A stretch of 64,000 bases of DNA from Physcomitrium patens (Eukaryota; Streptophyta; Bryopsida; Funariales; Funariaceae), in assembly GCF_000002425.4 (NCBI RefSeq), contig NC_037253.1, positions 8,241,176-8,305,175 on the forward strand. Reading direction: 5' to 3'. The position numbers and the translations under genes are program-made. The notes under the pieces were generated by a model. That model was given only the letters and a program-made list of their open reading frames with translations, ran no database searches and was not told where the DNA came from. Positions 19,103 through 33,111 of the stretch are shown here, piece after piece (positions within the stretch are counted from its first letter, which is position 1; the number at the start of each line of letters is the position of its first letter).

Positions 19103-21943
19103 TAAAGGCCTTATGATGGATTCTAAAAAGATTCCAACTATCATAGATTGGAAGCTTCCAAGAACAATATAAGATGTGTAATGTTTTTTGAGCTTTGCTT
19201 ATTACTATCAAATCTTCATCAAAAACTTTTCTCAAGTTGTAATTCCACTTACGTGTTTAATTTGTAATGACAAACTTAGATGGAATATAAAAATAGAAGC
19301 ATTATTTGATACTTTAAAGAAGAAATTTATTTTTGTACCAATCTTGTATTGCGTCAATATTTCTAAGGTATTTTTTATGGAAATAGATGCATCAAACTTT
19401 GCTATGGGTGTCATTGTGAAGGTAGAGAGAATTTGCCTAAAGAAAGTACTAGGCTCCTGGTTGCCACTAATTACTCAATCAAGACTTGAGATAAGAGAGA
19501 TCATTTTTATATATATATATACAATACTTTTAAAAAAAATAATATCAAATATATAAGTCTTAAGTTTCCAAAAACATCCAAAATATGATAAAAAAAAACT
19601 CTAAATCCTTGTATATCCTTATAGGGTATTATTTTCAAACTTCAAAAATTCATATCTTCCAATCGGACTATTCAAACACACTCTAATTTTGCATAAAGTA
19701 CAGATGTACTTCTAACAACTACCACAACAGATTTCAACTATAAATTCATTGTAGATCTTAAGATATAACTAAAATTCTAATAATAGCTTCAAATCTTAGT
19801 TTTTATATACATGCATGTAATTTTCTTCATATCTCACAAATTAAGCACTTAAATACCACAAAATTTATATATATAGCTTTTTCTTACAATTATCTATCCT
19901 TTCCAAAAGATTTGAACCAAAAATTCTTCCAAAAACTCAAGATATGGCTCCAACCATTACTAAGAACAAAATCACTTACTTACTGCCTATGATTTGGATG
20001 CACTGACTTCAATCCTCTATAACTTCTTTATTCAAATTCCAAATTCATTAAATAATATATAAAAAGTATGGTCAAAAAAATGCTCTCTTCAATCTCAATT
20101 GCCGATCTTTTGTTGCTCTTTGTAAACGTATGTTATGGCTCAAAGAAAGACAATAGGTATGAAATTAATACCTTAGTTTTGAGTACAAATAATTCTTTTA
20201 TAAAAACTCCAAATCACACAAAATTTGCACCCAATTCATATCCAAAAACCTAAACTTGATGATCCCAGCCTCCAAAGCTCAAATGCCTTCAAAACTCTAA
20301 TTCCTAATAAGACCTCAAGCAACCTCGTTGAAGCCCATTGGGCATGGCCTTCGACCAATAGGAATGAAGATCTCCATTCCTTGCCTTCATCCAATCATGC
20401 CTTCCTTTCATCCCTTCCAATAAGCCTCTTACTATTTAAGATTTTCTTCTTTAGGCTCTAATCTCTTCTCAAGGCTTCATACTAAACATTTAGGTCTTAT
20501 AATTTTTGTTAAATACTATAATTAAAAAAGATAAAACTTAAAATAAAGTTTCTTAAATCCACTCTCTTTAAATTAATCTATTAATTATTCTAACATATAT
20601 CTAGTTTTATTAACATATATTATATTTTAAGTAATTTTTACATACTATAAGCTTTTACAACATGATATTGTGTTATCACAAATAGGAACAGATGACAAAT
20701 TCCACCTAGTAGCTTTTTATTCTAAGAAATTTTCAACAATCAAAATTAATTATGAGATCCATGATAAAGAGCTCTTTAATATAATGGATTCATTTCAAGA
20801 ATGGTGTCATTATCTAGAAAGCACTTCAAGTCCAATCACTGTATATACGAATCATAAGAATCTCAAGTACTTCATGTCAGCATGTATTTTGAATCATTGT
20901 CAACCACATTGGACCATGTGTTTATTTAGATTAAATTTCAAGTTCACTTATTAATATAAAAAATAATCAGGTCTATCACATGTCTTTTTTAGATATTTTT
21001 ATTTTATACCAAAAGAAGAAGATGCATCTTTTGATCAATAAAAAATGATTCTTTTAATGCTAGAACATTTTCAACTTCAAGTAATGAAATCAACATTGAC
21101 TATTAATTTGACCTTTGTGAAACAAATCTAATCAAGTATGTCCTTTGATCTTCTTATTCATGATATTAAAAATCTCTCTTCTAAGTCTCAGGATATTTCA
21201 GAGTTCCAGTTTAAGAATCTATTCTATTTTAAAAGATGCCTATATATTCCAAAAATAATTAAGCATGTTTACATATTCTTCAAGCACATCATCAATCCTA
21301 TGGACTTCTCCAACTATTGCCTATACCTGAACAACCATGATCTTTCATTTCTAAAGATTTTATTATAGACTTTCTAAGTTCAAGTTCAAGTTCATATGAT
21401 TCTACATTCATAATTGTACATTCGTTCACCAAAATGGTATATTTTATACTATGTACAAAGTCTATTTTAGGTGAAGAAATAGCTAAGTTTTTTATTAATA
21501 TTATCTATTAGTATCATGGATTGCCAAAGGATATTATATCAAATAGGAAGACTCAATTCGTATCAAGATTTTTAAAAATCCAATTCAAGATTCTAAAAGT
21601 GGATATAAAACTCTCTTTGGCTTTTCATCCTTAAACTAATAGACAAATGGAACAAGTGAATCAAGTTTTAGAACAATATTTAAGATGTACCATCAACTAT
21701 CATCAAGATGATTGGACAAATCTTTTGCCATTAGTAGAGTTTGTATACAATAATTTAATATATTCTTCTACTCAAAAAATACCTTTCTTTGAAAATTATA
21801 ATTATCATCCATGACTTTATATTTTTTATTTTTAAATATTGATAATCCTGTAGCAGAAGATTTAATAAATCATTTTTTAGAACTATATGTAATAATGAAG
21901 ACACAATTAAAAGAAGCTTAAGAATAACAAAACACCAATGCGG
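19103..21943 (+). mobile_element. Element G: old F-family chromovirus, RT end to integrase, interrupted by S4 and H
   Basis: RT/RNase H sequence at 19103-19408 resumes at 20668 after insertion S4, then continues through RNase H and integrase to 21943, where element H begins. It is heavily decayed with many breaks. Its 3' part may be the LTR fragment at 29132-29632, though this cannot be shown. Confidence 0.75.
19409..20667 (+). mobile_element. S4: solo-LTR-like insertion (about 1,259 bp) in element G
   Basis: It starts TGTCATTGTGAAGG and ends TTTACAACATGATA, recognisable as decayed versions of the S-family ends. A block at about 20190-20390 is similar in reverse orientation to 28370-28560 (S5). 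There is no clear target duplication. The start and end could shift by a few bases. Confidence 0.55.
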
Positions 21944-22195
21944 TGCCGTGCTGTGGTTCAGCTACTATATAAAAATAATATAATTATGTTCTTTATATAT
22001 AATTTATTAAGTAAAATGGTGAGAGCCATGTTAGTAGATTTTAGTTAATTGTAGAATATAATTTGATTATTACTTTGAAAAGAGGTTGTTTAAAAAGATT
22101 ACTATAGAATTTTTATAACTTTAATTTTCTTTTGATAGTGGCTTTTAAGATTGGTTTTGGTTGATAGTAACTTCTAAATATAAAGAGTCACTTGT
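21944..22195 (+). repeat. 5' LTR of element H (comparable part)
   Basis: Begins TGCCGTGCTGTGG and matches 27982 onward for about 250 bp. The true LTR may continue to about 22333 (ending CCTAACA), but the right copy lacks that part. Confidence 0.65.
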
Positions 22196-25100
22196 ATACT
22201 TTTATAAAGCCTTGTAATCTATTGATGGTTTATTGGATCAATTTGATGGAAGAAATATTTCCATGTATCTTAAATATTATTCTTGAGAGATAGAACTCAA
22301 TAAAGTACTAAAAAAAGATATGATCCTAACATTTGAGCTTGTAGTTGTACTAGAGCTTTATGAGCATATAAAAGAGATTATTCAAACTCATGGAGAGAAA
22401 TGGGAGGATTTTATCCTTTAGCTAAAAGAAGAGTATTCTTTGGAAGATATAAAAAGGGTGACAAGAAAATTGTTTATGGAATGGATCAATAAATCCAACA
22501 AGAGTTTGATTGCAACATAGTTATTTTGAGAATTTAAAAGATAATTTCTTCAAAAGTCTCGAGTGGAAAAGCTTACACTTGAAAATAATAAGGTGGAGTT
22601 ATTTCTTCAAACAGCTAGCAATGATTTATAAAGAGAGTTGGAATTACTATTGGAAGCTAATACATAGGACAATGGACTTACTACTGATTGGAAGAAAGTC
22701 TCTGAAGCTGTAGGCATACTTGCTAAAAGAGAGTATCAGAGGAGTAAGGTGGCAGTAAGGCAAGAGACTAGACCTCCACCAACTACAATACCTCATAGGC
22801 AATTGCCAAAACTTGCTATATCAATGTTTACTATTCCAATTCTTATGTCTACAATTGCATCATAGAAAGATGTGATTGATGAGTTGGTAAAACGAATGAA
22901 AGACTTACTAATCAAACTGGCAAAGTTAGAAGAAAAAGAAGGATTACGTGAGATCAAACCTGCATCAAAATAAGGATATATATAAAGATGTATTTGATGT
23001 GATAGTATTAAGCATCCTCGCAAGGAATGTAGAGATTTTATTGATATTTTGCAACAGGGAGTAATTTTATGGAAAGATGGAAAAATTGTGTTGCGAGATA
23101 CAAGTGAATTTCTCAAAACCAATTTTTGAAAAGGATGGATGAAGAAGGATTTGGAAGAGTATTTATCTCAACAGGCTATGGCATCAAGAAAGGCTATTAC
23201 TTGTGGTATTGAAGCAACAAGGAAGAAGGAGGACATTTTTGACAAGTATATAAATAAAGAAGATCTATGGAATCATGATATTATCAGCATGAATAAAAGA
23301 AAAATAACAAAGCAGAAATTACTTAATACAGTCACAATAATTAGAAATGCCACAAGATGGGATGACCCTGTAGATACTATATCTGTATATGCTTATTTGG
23401 CAAAATCCCAATATGAAGCTCTAATGGAGGTAAACAGGGGAAGAAATGAAATAGAAGAAAATTTTGAAGAGCCAACAAATAAGAAGAGATCTCAAAGGCA
23501 TGCAAAAACAACACAAAATAAAGAAATACCTATACCACATGCTAATAGACTATCTAGGGCTGGGCCATCAACATCGCACTTTAGAAAAGTACCACTGCCA
23601 AAAGAAAAATAGGAAGAAAGGATAGAGATTGATAAAGACAAAGGGAAGAGTAAGCATGTTACTTATAAGCTACAATCACATATTGAAGCAGTGACAGATT
23701 TGAAACGAGTATTGGAAGAAAGAGTATTAAATACCAAAATTAAATTTACTCGATGAGAAATTTTGGGTATTGCAAAAAAAGAGTTTCATAATGTCATTAT
23801 TGACACTATTAAGCAAAAGAGGTAGTTGACAGGAGAATCTATTGTATCTAAAGCTTTAGATATAATCTTGACTGAAGAAGAGGAATACGAATGAGTAAAA
23901 TGTTATATCAATAAAAAGGCACAAATTGATTTAGATGAATATAAGGATGATGAAAAGGGTCCTGAATATTGTACTAAGGGATATTGGGCAAGAGCCACCA
24001 TAGAGACTTTAGTAAAAATAGAAGACTTAGTAGAACCAGTAATTGCTCTCATGGACCATAAATCTGAAATTAATATTATATCAAAAGAAGTCTATAAATG
24101 TGAAAGGTGGTTCATAGATATTAACCATGATTGAGTGATTCGGGCAGCAAATAATACACGAGGAGATCTTTATGGTGCTCGCCTCAATGTGAAGGTAAAG
24201 ATTGGAGATGTGACTTTAGAACAAAAAAAAATTATTCAAGACACTACTTCATACCCACTGATTCTTGGTCAACCATATATTACAGTTGTGAGGATGGAGA
24301 CCAAGGTTTTGGATGACGGATTAGCATGTGCCCGTATTAGAAGTCAAGATGGAAAAAGAGCAGTGTAATTTCTAACAGTACCTACAAACCATGAGCTTAA
24401 TCAGGATTATTTACGAAGTGATTTATTACCAAGGATTAGTGAAGAGTTTACAGATTTTTGTAGGGTACAACTATAGAGCAAGAATATAGTGGTACATCAA
24501 AAAAAATATTCTTGCATAAAAAAGAAAGTATCTTTTGTACATGTGTTATAGAATTATCTAAGAATGGATTTGCTATCTATACACAATTTAATGATCTACC
24601 AAAGTGGAAAAAAAAGTTGTGCAAAAATTTGAAAAAGACCTAAAAAGAGTGGATGTGCTTGATGGAGATGATAAGATAGTAGGTGTATATATGGAGACTA
24701 GTTTAGAAGATTTTATGGAAGAACTTTTAGAGGTTGAACAAGAAAATGAAGATCAAGTGGTGCAAGTACATTCAAGAGAGCTCTACTCAACTATACAAGC
24801 ATTTCAAGATTATGAAGTCAAAGTTGAAACTAGATACAAGACTGTGGAGAGGAAAATAAAACCTGTAGCTATACCATTACGTAGTGATTCCAATCATCAA
24901 GTTCAACAAGCTTTGAAGGAGAAGGGCTTACAGGATCCTAAACAAATTGGCCATAAGTTTACTAAGAACACACTCAATGAGTTGAAAATAGGATCTACAA
25001 ATTTTCTATTACATGTTGAAGAAATGGAATTTAGAAATATATTAAGTATGCTTTTGAACCTTCAAAAATTAGATGTGTCGATCCAAGTGTTGTGGCACCA

Positions 25101-27981
25101 ATGATTATATTTCTAGTTTCGCATGTTTCTTGGGATTTAAGACCGATTTCGATGCCTAAAGTGCATCTACCTAAACTTATGGAGTTTTTAAAAGAAAAGA
25201 TACAAATGAAGAACTTAAAGCCATCATTTGTACCATATTCTAGTCGTTGGTTTATAGTACCAAAGAAAAATGGAACTCTACGATTCATTCAAAATATGTA
25301 ACCAGTGAATCAAGTGACTATTAGAAATACTAGAGTTAGACCAATTGTTGGAGAATTTACTGAGACATTTGCTGGTAGAGCTATTTATTCTATTGGAAAT
25401 CTCTATTCTGGATATGATCAATTTCAACTAGCTGAAGGAAGCAAAGATATCACTACTATGAGGACACCTTTAGGGTTGGTTAAGATGTGTACATTGCCAT
25501 AAGGAGCAACAAACTCAGTAGCTCACATGATGAATGGGATGAACAAGGTTCTTTGTGATTTCATTCTAAAAAAGACTATGCCCTTTTTGGATGATATTCT
25601 AATAAAATGGTGGTGGAAGAAGAGAAAAATGAAACAATGGATCAGAATGGGTGCCGTAAATTTGTATCTAATCATATTTTAGACTATGACAAAATTTTAT
25701 CTCGACTTATGGAGGTTCACTTAACACTATCATGAACTAAATCTACCTTTGGAATTCGAGAAGTTGTTATTGTGGGGCATTTGTGTAGATGGTTTGGTTG
25801 CAAACTTGATCCTAATAAGGTGGATGCCATACAACGAATGAAAGATATTTGTAGCTCATAAACAGAGGTATGGAGGATTTTAGGAGCTTGCATATTTTAT
25901 TGTGTATGGATTCCTCATTATGCACATATAACTGATCCTCTTTATAGTTTTCTACAAAAAAATGAGATTTAAATGGAAAAAGAAGCACACAAAAATAATT
26001 AAAAAGCTAAAGCAATTATTATCTTTTCCACTTGTATTGCAAAGGATAAGTTATGAGGATAGCAAATTGGTGATACTTATAGTTGATACTAGTCCAATAG
26101 CTATTGGTTGGGCTTTAGGATAAAATGATGAAGAAGAGAACACGTTTGTTATTAGATTTGGAGCTAAAGTATTAAATGAACGACAAAGAAACTATCCACA
26201 AGTGAAACAAGAGCTATCGAGAATAGTTATAGCTATGAAAAATGAAAGAGATTATTTAATTGGGGCACCAATGATAGTGGAAATAGATTGTTTGCCATTA
26301 TTGGGAATGATTACCAACTATAACACCTCTGATATTGCTATAGTAAGAGAAATTATATATATTAAATCTTTGAATCCTGAATTTAGGCATATAACAAGCA
26401 AAGATAATCTTGTAGCAGATATACTATCTCGAGCTAAATATGAACAAGAAGAAGATTTATTTGAAGATATTAAAGATATAGGTACTACCTTCAATTCTAG
26501 GATATAATAAGAAGAGGATGAATGTCCAAGACCATTTACAGAAGAATTATATGAAGAAGAATGGATTGATATTGGATGCTATTTAAGCACATTATCAAGA
26601 CAATCAGGATGGAGTAATATTCATTTCAAACGGATTAGATGGATGGCTTATAATTACCTCTTACAAGGTGGTTACCTATGGAAGGGATGCAAACGGGATA
26701 TTGGAATGCCATAGAGAGTAGTTTGTAAAAAAGAGATGCAAGAACAATTAATCTATGAATTCCATGATAATTTGTAGGTTCGACATAGAGGTATTTATGC
26801 CACCTTTAACAAGCTCAAAGAAAAATATTGGTGACGTAACATGCATAGAGATATCATGAAGTTTCTAGAATCATGCGAGACTTGTCAGATATACTTGGAG
26901 ATTCGACATAGAGATGGATCGCATCCTACATATCTACTTATAATATATTATAAATGAGTTATGGATCTAGTTATTATGCCTATGGAAATATGGCAAATGT
27001 AGTACTTGGCTCTAGCACGAGAAGATTTATCTAACCAAGTAGAAGGAAGAACTCTATGAACAAAATCCACTGAAGGAGTTTGTAGATTTTTACTGGAAGA
27101 TGTGATTTGTAGATATAGATGTGTTGGAAAATTTACTATTGATTGTGGAGAATTGGATGTACATGAGGCTAGATAGTTCTTTGAGAGATGTGGAGTCAAG
27201 CTAGCACTTACTACATCTTATAATCCGGAAAGCAATGCTAAGAGTGAGCGAGGTCATCTTCCTATTGTAAGGGCCATTGTTAAAGCTTGCAAAGGAAGAG
27301 CAAGAGAATAGCCAAGGTTAGTACCATTTGCTCTTTGAGTTGATAATACTACTCACAGTTCAGTGACAAGATATATGTCGGTATAGTTAATGTAAGGACT
27401 GAAGTCCATTATGCCAATTGAAGAGTAAATACCTATTTGGAGTTTCTTGCCTTGGCAAGACAATATATCTAAAGAACTTTTTGTACTTCAAATTTGTCAA
27501 CTAGAGAAAAGACTTGAAGATGTGGAAAAAGCAATTATAAGGCTGAGGTAGTCCCGCTTGAAGAATAAAGATAGATTTGATAAGCGACACAAGTTGAGGC
27601 CAAAAGATATTCAAGAAGGTGATTGGGTTTTAGTATATGACAATATCTTAGATAACCAACATAGTGCTGTTAAAAAGTTCTCTAAGCATTGGTTTGGATC
27701 TTATGTGGTTGTACATATTTTGGATAATGCTACATTGCGTTAAGAAAATTAGATGGAACAAGATTCAAAATTCCAATTGCAGAAAAATGTATAAAACTTT
27801 TCAAACAACAGGATCAAGAACTAGTCCTCGAAGATATTGAAAAAGAATTTGATCTATCTATGTATGAAGAAGAAGAATTGGATTTTGAAGAAGACATTAT
27901 TGAGGAGGTAATATGATGTCGACCACAACTTTGGTTCTTCTTGGTCCATACAAGAGGATGCACAGGTTTAGAAGGGGTAGA

Positions 27982-28229
27982 TGTCGTGTTGTGATTCGGC
28001 TATTATATAAAAATAATGTAATTATGTACTTTATATATAATTTATTAAGTAACATAGTGAGAGCCATGTTAGTAGATTTTAGTTAATTGTAGAATATAAT
28101 TTGATTATTACTTTGAAAAGAGGTTGTTTAAAAAGATTACTATAGAATTTTTATAACTTTAATTTTCTTTTGATAGTGGCTTTTAAGATTGGTTTTGGTT
28201 GATAGTAAGTTCTAAATATAAAGAGTCAC
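27982..28229 (+). repeat. 3' LTR of element H (recognisable part)
   Basis: Begins TGTCGTGTTGTGATTC directly after a polypurine tract. Similarity to the left LTR stops near 28229, so this copy is probably truncated. Confidence 0.65.
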
Positions 28230-29131
28230 TTTTATTAAACATTGGTGACCTTTGGAAACTTATTTTAATTCTTTTATTTGGTGTTTACAGCATAAATTAT
28301 GTAAATCTTTTAAAAAAAAAAGATTGAAGAAGGATTTTGGTAGCAAAAGGAATAATTAGGGCACCAATATAGATGAATGGAGATGGATGATAAAAATCTC
28401 CATTCTTATTGCTCAAAAATCATGACCAATGAGCTTTGAGGAGGTTGCCTGAGGCCATATTAGGGATTAGGATTGGTTTTTTAGAGCCATTCGAGCTTTG
28501 AAGGCTAAAGTCAGCAAATTTAGGTTTTTGGCTATAGTTTTGGTATAAATTTTATATGGTTTGGAATTTATATGAAGGAGATATAGGCGCTCAAAGTTAA
28601 GGTGTTGATTTGGGAGCTACTGTCACTCTTTTTGGCATAACGCACCCATCTGATAGCAATTGAGGATCGGCAACCACGACTACAGAGAGCACTTTTGCGG
28701 CTGTACTTTTCATACAATGCTTGCTGGATTCTAAGTTGGAATGAAGGAGTTATTGGATTTTGAAGTCACCACATGCAATCTAAGGGTAGTAAGTGATCTG
28801 ATTTACTAGTGGTTATGTCTTGAACTATATCTTGAGCAATTTCACAAGGTTTTGGCTCAAAATTTTAAAAAATATATAATTTTATGTAAATAAGCTTTTT
28901 ACATAAGTTTTATGACATTTGAGGATTGGATTCTTAAGATATTAAGAAAATAGTGCTCAAGTACTTATAAATTAGGGTTTAGAGCATCTGCTAAGGTTTC
29001 TTAGATGTTTGAAGATTGGAAGTAAATTTGCAATTTGTTTTTTTTTTTGTGATAAAAATAAAGAGTGAATTCTATCTATCCTATAAATTTAAAACCTATT
29101 AAATGGCTAGATCAAGTTTTATGAATTTCTA
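28230..29131 (-). mobile_element. S5: diverged S-family LTR-like fragment
   Basis: The block 28370-28560 on the minus strand resembles S4 around 20190-20390 over nearly 200 bp (by eye about 70%). The rest is AT-rich sequence with no coding features. The ends are not defined. Confidence 0.4.
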
Positions 29132-29632
29132 AAGTAGATAAATATAGATTAATTTCATAAAGTCTTTTACAGAAGCTTCTTAGAAGCTTCATAGATGTGA
29201 TTTTAACTTTTAATGTATGTGTAGGTTAATAACTTGGCCAACAAGTTAACCAAGTATTGATAGCTTATGAAACAAGTTAATTCTATATAATAGCTTATAG
29301 AACAAGCCAACTATATAGTGCATACATAAATAACTTGTATTGGAAGATAAGACATGTGGCTAGCAAACTCAACACATGTTGGAGGTCCTATAGAATATCG
29401 CCATGTAGCTCTTAGTTAGAGAGTATACATGGAGGCAAGAGTGAAGCCTTCTTCACTCTTGTCAATATCTTTTTAGTCCTTAGTCTTGTTTCAAGACTTT
29501 CTAATCTTCTTATTTTTGGCAATAGCTATTATAATTTAATATTACATCACTTTTTGAATAACTCTCTACTTCTCCTGAGTGACACAAGAGTGTACTGAGG
29601 ATTTTCTTTCTTTGAGATTCATGTCCTTAAAA
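29132..29632 (+). repeat. LTR fragment of the F family, plus orientation
   Basis: Matches the F/N/D LTRs from the AAGTAGATAAA region through the GAAGCTTCTTAGAAGCTTC motif, TATA-like region and the TTCACTCTTGTCAA start region. The first ~30 bp are missing. It may be the 3' LTR of element G. Confidence 0.6.
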
Positions 29633-29639
29633 GTTTGAA

Positions 29640-30160
29640 ATGTATTGCATCAATTTGTATTTTTTCAACTTTTGAATGTATGTATTAAGGAGGCATTGGT
29701 GTTGCCATTAAATTATATTAATATTGAGGCCCACTTGTTCAACTCTCAAATTGAAATTCAAAAAGTTGATTGTTACATTTCATGGCAAAGTCAATTGCTT
29801 GACTCAATGTTTGAGGATCAAGTAAGTTGAGCATCAATTTCTTTACCGTATATTGTAATCCATAGAAAAATTAGCTAATAAGTGCAATATCATACTACTT
29901 GATATCAGTTACAAGTTGTCAAAATTGTGAAGCATATAATATTACGAATTCATTGCCTTGTCATAAAATACACATCTTGTTGGTTACAACACAAGTTGCA
30001 TCATGTTTTTTATACATGGGTTGAAACTTGACTAAAAAAACCTCCAAATTATCTAGTTTTGGATCTTATTGTTCAAAAGATGAAAACCATGATGATATTG
30101 AACATGAAAGAAGTATACCAATGAATCTAACTTTAATGACAACCATCTTGTAATTTGGAT
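29640..30160 (-). mobile_element. Fragment J: gag piece of an F-family chromovirus
   Basis: Minus-strand sequence parallel to element F 11430-11930 (gag to zinc knuckle). Broken and partial. It is probably part of the same old insertion as fragment M (41331-42302), the two being separated by later insertions; this rests on matching orientation and adjacent gag segments. Confidence 0.65.
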
Positions 30161-31541
30161 TAATAGGTGAATATAATCTTTATATTTTGGTGTGATTGCT
30201 AAAAGGTGGTTCTTTTAATTAAGTATTTGATTTATAAAGTAGATTTTTTTTTTCTTTTTTTTTCTTCTTTTCACTTTGATTTCAATAAGTAAAAATTTAA
30301 AGTCATTTTTTATTAATTATAGCTCTTATTTTTATTTTATTTTTATATTCATTCTATATATTCTATTTTAATTATTTTTTACATTCTGAAATATTTTATT
30401 TTTATCTTGCTTTATTTTAATTTTTTATATTAATATTGATTAAAAATTATATTATAATTATATATTGTCTAAAAGTCAAAAAAATAAAATTATAAACAAG
30501 TATTTTAAAATAGGAGTATATATTCTGTGTAATTTATTAATTTTATTTTTAAATATATTATTATTACTATGGTTTTTTATGTATAATTAGTCTATTATTA
30601 TTTTATTATTATTATTTTATATTGGTGATTTTTATTGCATTTCTAAGAGCAAAAAGAAGTAGAATTGGAGCATAAAAAATATGTATAGAAAAAAAAATTA
30701 TTAATTATTTATTTTGGCTTATTAATTTTAGATTTTAAATACTAGAAAAATAAACACAGAAGAAGCATAGGTAAGAGAAGTGGGTGGATTCTAAATCTTG
30801 GCCATTAATTTTATCTAAAGATATAAACTAGGCAAAAAAAGAGCTTTTCTTAATAAAATTATATAGATTCTAAATTTTAGCACATTAATTAATTAAGATT
30901 AAATTATTTAGTAAATAAAGGTACTAATTTACTTTATATTTGTAATTGATTTTTTGATTTATTGAATTTATTTTGAAATTGAATTTATATTGAGATTTAA
31001 GCTAATTTTGATAATTTTTTTATTATTTGATATATTCAATTATCAATTTTTTTATTAAATTATTTGATTTTTTATTTATATATTTGATTTATTTATTAAA
31101 TAATTTTTTTAATATATATTTTTTAATCTATATTTTTCTATTGGTGATTATATTAATTGACCTTTTTTATGTATAATTTTCTAAGAAATAATGACAATAA
31201 ATTTTATTAAATTCATTATGTAGTTTCAATCTTAAGATCTAAACTACATGCAAATTAACAAGCTAAATTCTACTATCAATTACTCTCTAAACCTATATGG
31301 GCTTAAATAAGTAGACACCATCTTCCAACTAACTAAAATTATTGATTAAAAAATATACTTTAATTTATTTTTATTGAAAGGATAATAAACAAAAGCAAAG
31401 AATAGCAACATAAGCAACAATTAAGTATAAGACGTAAGACGTAGTAATAAGTAATAATTAAGCTTGAGAAATAAGAAGAAGGCAATGGAATTAATAATTG
31501 GATGTTAGAAGCAAGGTGTAGCATTGGATAACAACTAAAAA
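30161..31541. other. AT-rich stretch without recognisable genes
   Basis: About 1.4 kb, well over 80% A+T, with runs of TTTATT and short homopurine runs. I see no coding region, LTR ends or RNA gene. Confidence 0.5.
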
Positions 31542-33111
31542 TATCATGGACATACATATTTATTCCAATAATTACCTATATAATTATATAGAAGTAAATA
31601 AAAGTAGATTTATTTCATAATATCTTTTAGAAAAGTATCCTAGAAGCTTTATAGACATGGTTTTGACTTTACATGTATTTATAGTTAATTAATAGGTTAA
31701 AAACTTGGTCAACAAATTAGCCACATGTCAAATATAGTTATAGCTAGTTGAATATGATAACTATTTAGTGTACATATAAAAAACTTGCCTTCTTAGTTAA
31801 AATATGTATCTATCAAAGTCAACACATGTTAGAGGTCTCATAGAACATTGTTAGATAGCTTCTAATTAGATAGTATATATAGAAACAAGAATGAAGCCTT
31901 TTCACATTTATCAATGTCTTTCTAGTCCTTATTCTTATTTCGAGACTTTTTAGTCTTTTTATCTTTGGCAATAGGCATTCTAATTCAATATATTGCCACT
32001 TTTGAGAGCTTTCTTAGTCTTTTTGAGTAACCTAAGTATATATAAAGATTTTATTTTTTTGAAATTCATATCATTAATAATTTGATAAGAATTCTAACTC
32101 ATTGTTTTTTTCTTTTTTTAGAAGTGAATAGATTATCTCACTTCTATTATTATGTATTGAATGTTACAAATTATCCACCTTTAAATAAATATTTTAATTT
32201 TTTAATATTGATTTTTTTTTTTAAAAAAAATAGATCATCTTTCTTTGTAGAAATTTTTATTTGACATTAGAGATTATAGATTACTCTCCTCTAATTTGAC
32301 TTATAGATTTGTTAAGTTGTTTGAAATAAATAAAAAAAACATGAATATTATACTTGATGAAAGTAAGAATAGATATGCTACTATTGCAAATTTTCATGAG
32401 TTTGTCAATACTCTTAAGATAGAAATTTCACACATCACCAATGCAACCGACAAAAATATTATTTCTATAACTATCAAAGAAGTCCAATGTCTATGTTAAG
32501 AAATTGTGCAGGTGAAAGAAGCAAGTAGATTGACTTCACAACCAAATTTAATAAATCTTTCTTCTATAAGTACAACGGAATTAAGGATTAATATGTCTAA
32601 AAAATTTAATAGAACAAGATCAAAATTTCAAGGATTTTTGTAATAAGTCTAGGTCTATTTAAGATTGCATTCTTTTCAATACTCCAATGGATTAACTGAA
32701 GTTGGAATCATAGGCACACTTCAATTTGGAAGTATTTTTTTCTTGATTTGCTTCTTTGATGGAAAAGGATTTATAACTCTTTTATGATATAAATTCATTC
32801 TTAGAAATATTTATTGCTACATTTTTGGAGAAAGTAATTGAAAAAGAGTAGCAAAGATTTAACTCTTATCTTTATGATAATGATTATGGCCAGCTATCAT
32901 ATATGCTGTTGAATTCTAAAACCTCACTTGTGACATGGATTGTAATAACAAAGCCTATATCAATTAATTTTAATATGGATTGAAGGATAACATAAAAGAT
33001 TTATTATTAGTAATATCTAAAGTAAATTCTTAGAGATAATTTATTACTAAAGCCATTATATGTAATAATCCACTACTTGAAAGGCATCAAAAATAAAGAT
33101 TTAGCTATAGA
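31542..33111 (+). mobile_element. Element K: 5' LTR and gag part of a chromovirus-related element
   Basis: An LTR of the F type at 31542-32079 (start TATCATGGACATAC, TATA box near 31880, diverged end) is followed by a leader and gag-like sequence to 33111, where element N begins. The gag wording differs from F and N, suggesting a sub-family. It is broken, with many breaks. Confidence 0.6.

Larger units (their letters stand above)
21944..28229 (+). mobile_element. Element H: distinct Ty3/gypsy-type LTR retroelement with very AT-rich body
   Basis: LTR-like repeats at 21944 and 27982 (about 250 bp comparable, roughly 96% alike by eye) bound a plus-strand interior. It holds gag with a CCHC knuckle (near 22985-23040), a basic/acidic region (23139-23612), protease (about 24040-24370), RT (about 25090-26090), RNase H (about 26000-26510) and integrase (about 26700-27400, with a zinc-binding start) plus a C-terminal region. 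A polypurine tract (AGAAGGGGTAGA) abuts the right LTR. No chromodomain is seen. RT wording such as SSRWFIVPKKNG differs from all other elements here. It is broken, with well over ten breaks. It is inserted in element G. Confidence 0.8.

Noticed and set aside
22510-27743. Host genes suggested by open stretches at 23139-23612, 24604-25104 and others
   Set aside because: Their wording is retroelement gag, protease, RT and integrase, and they lie between the two LTRs of element H.
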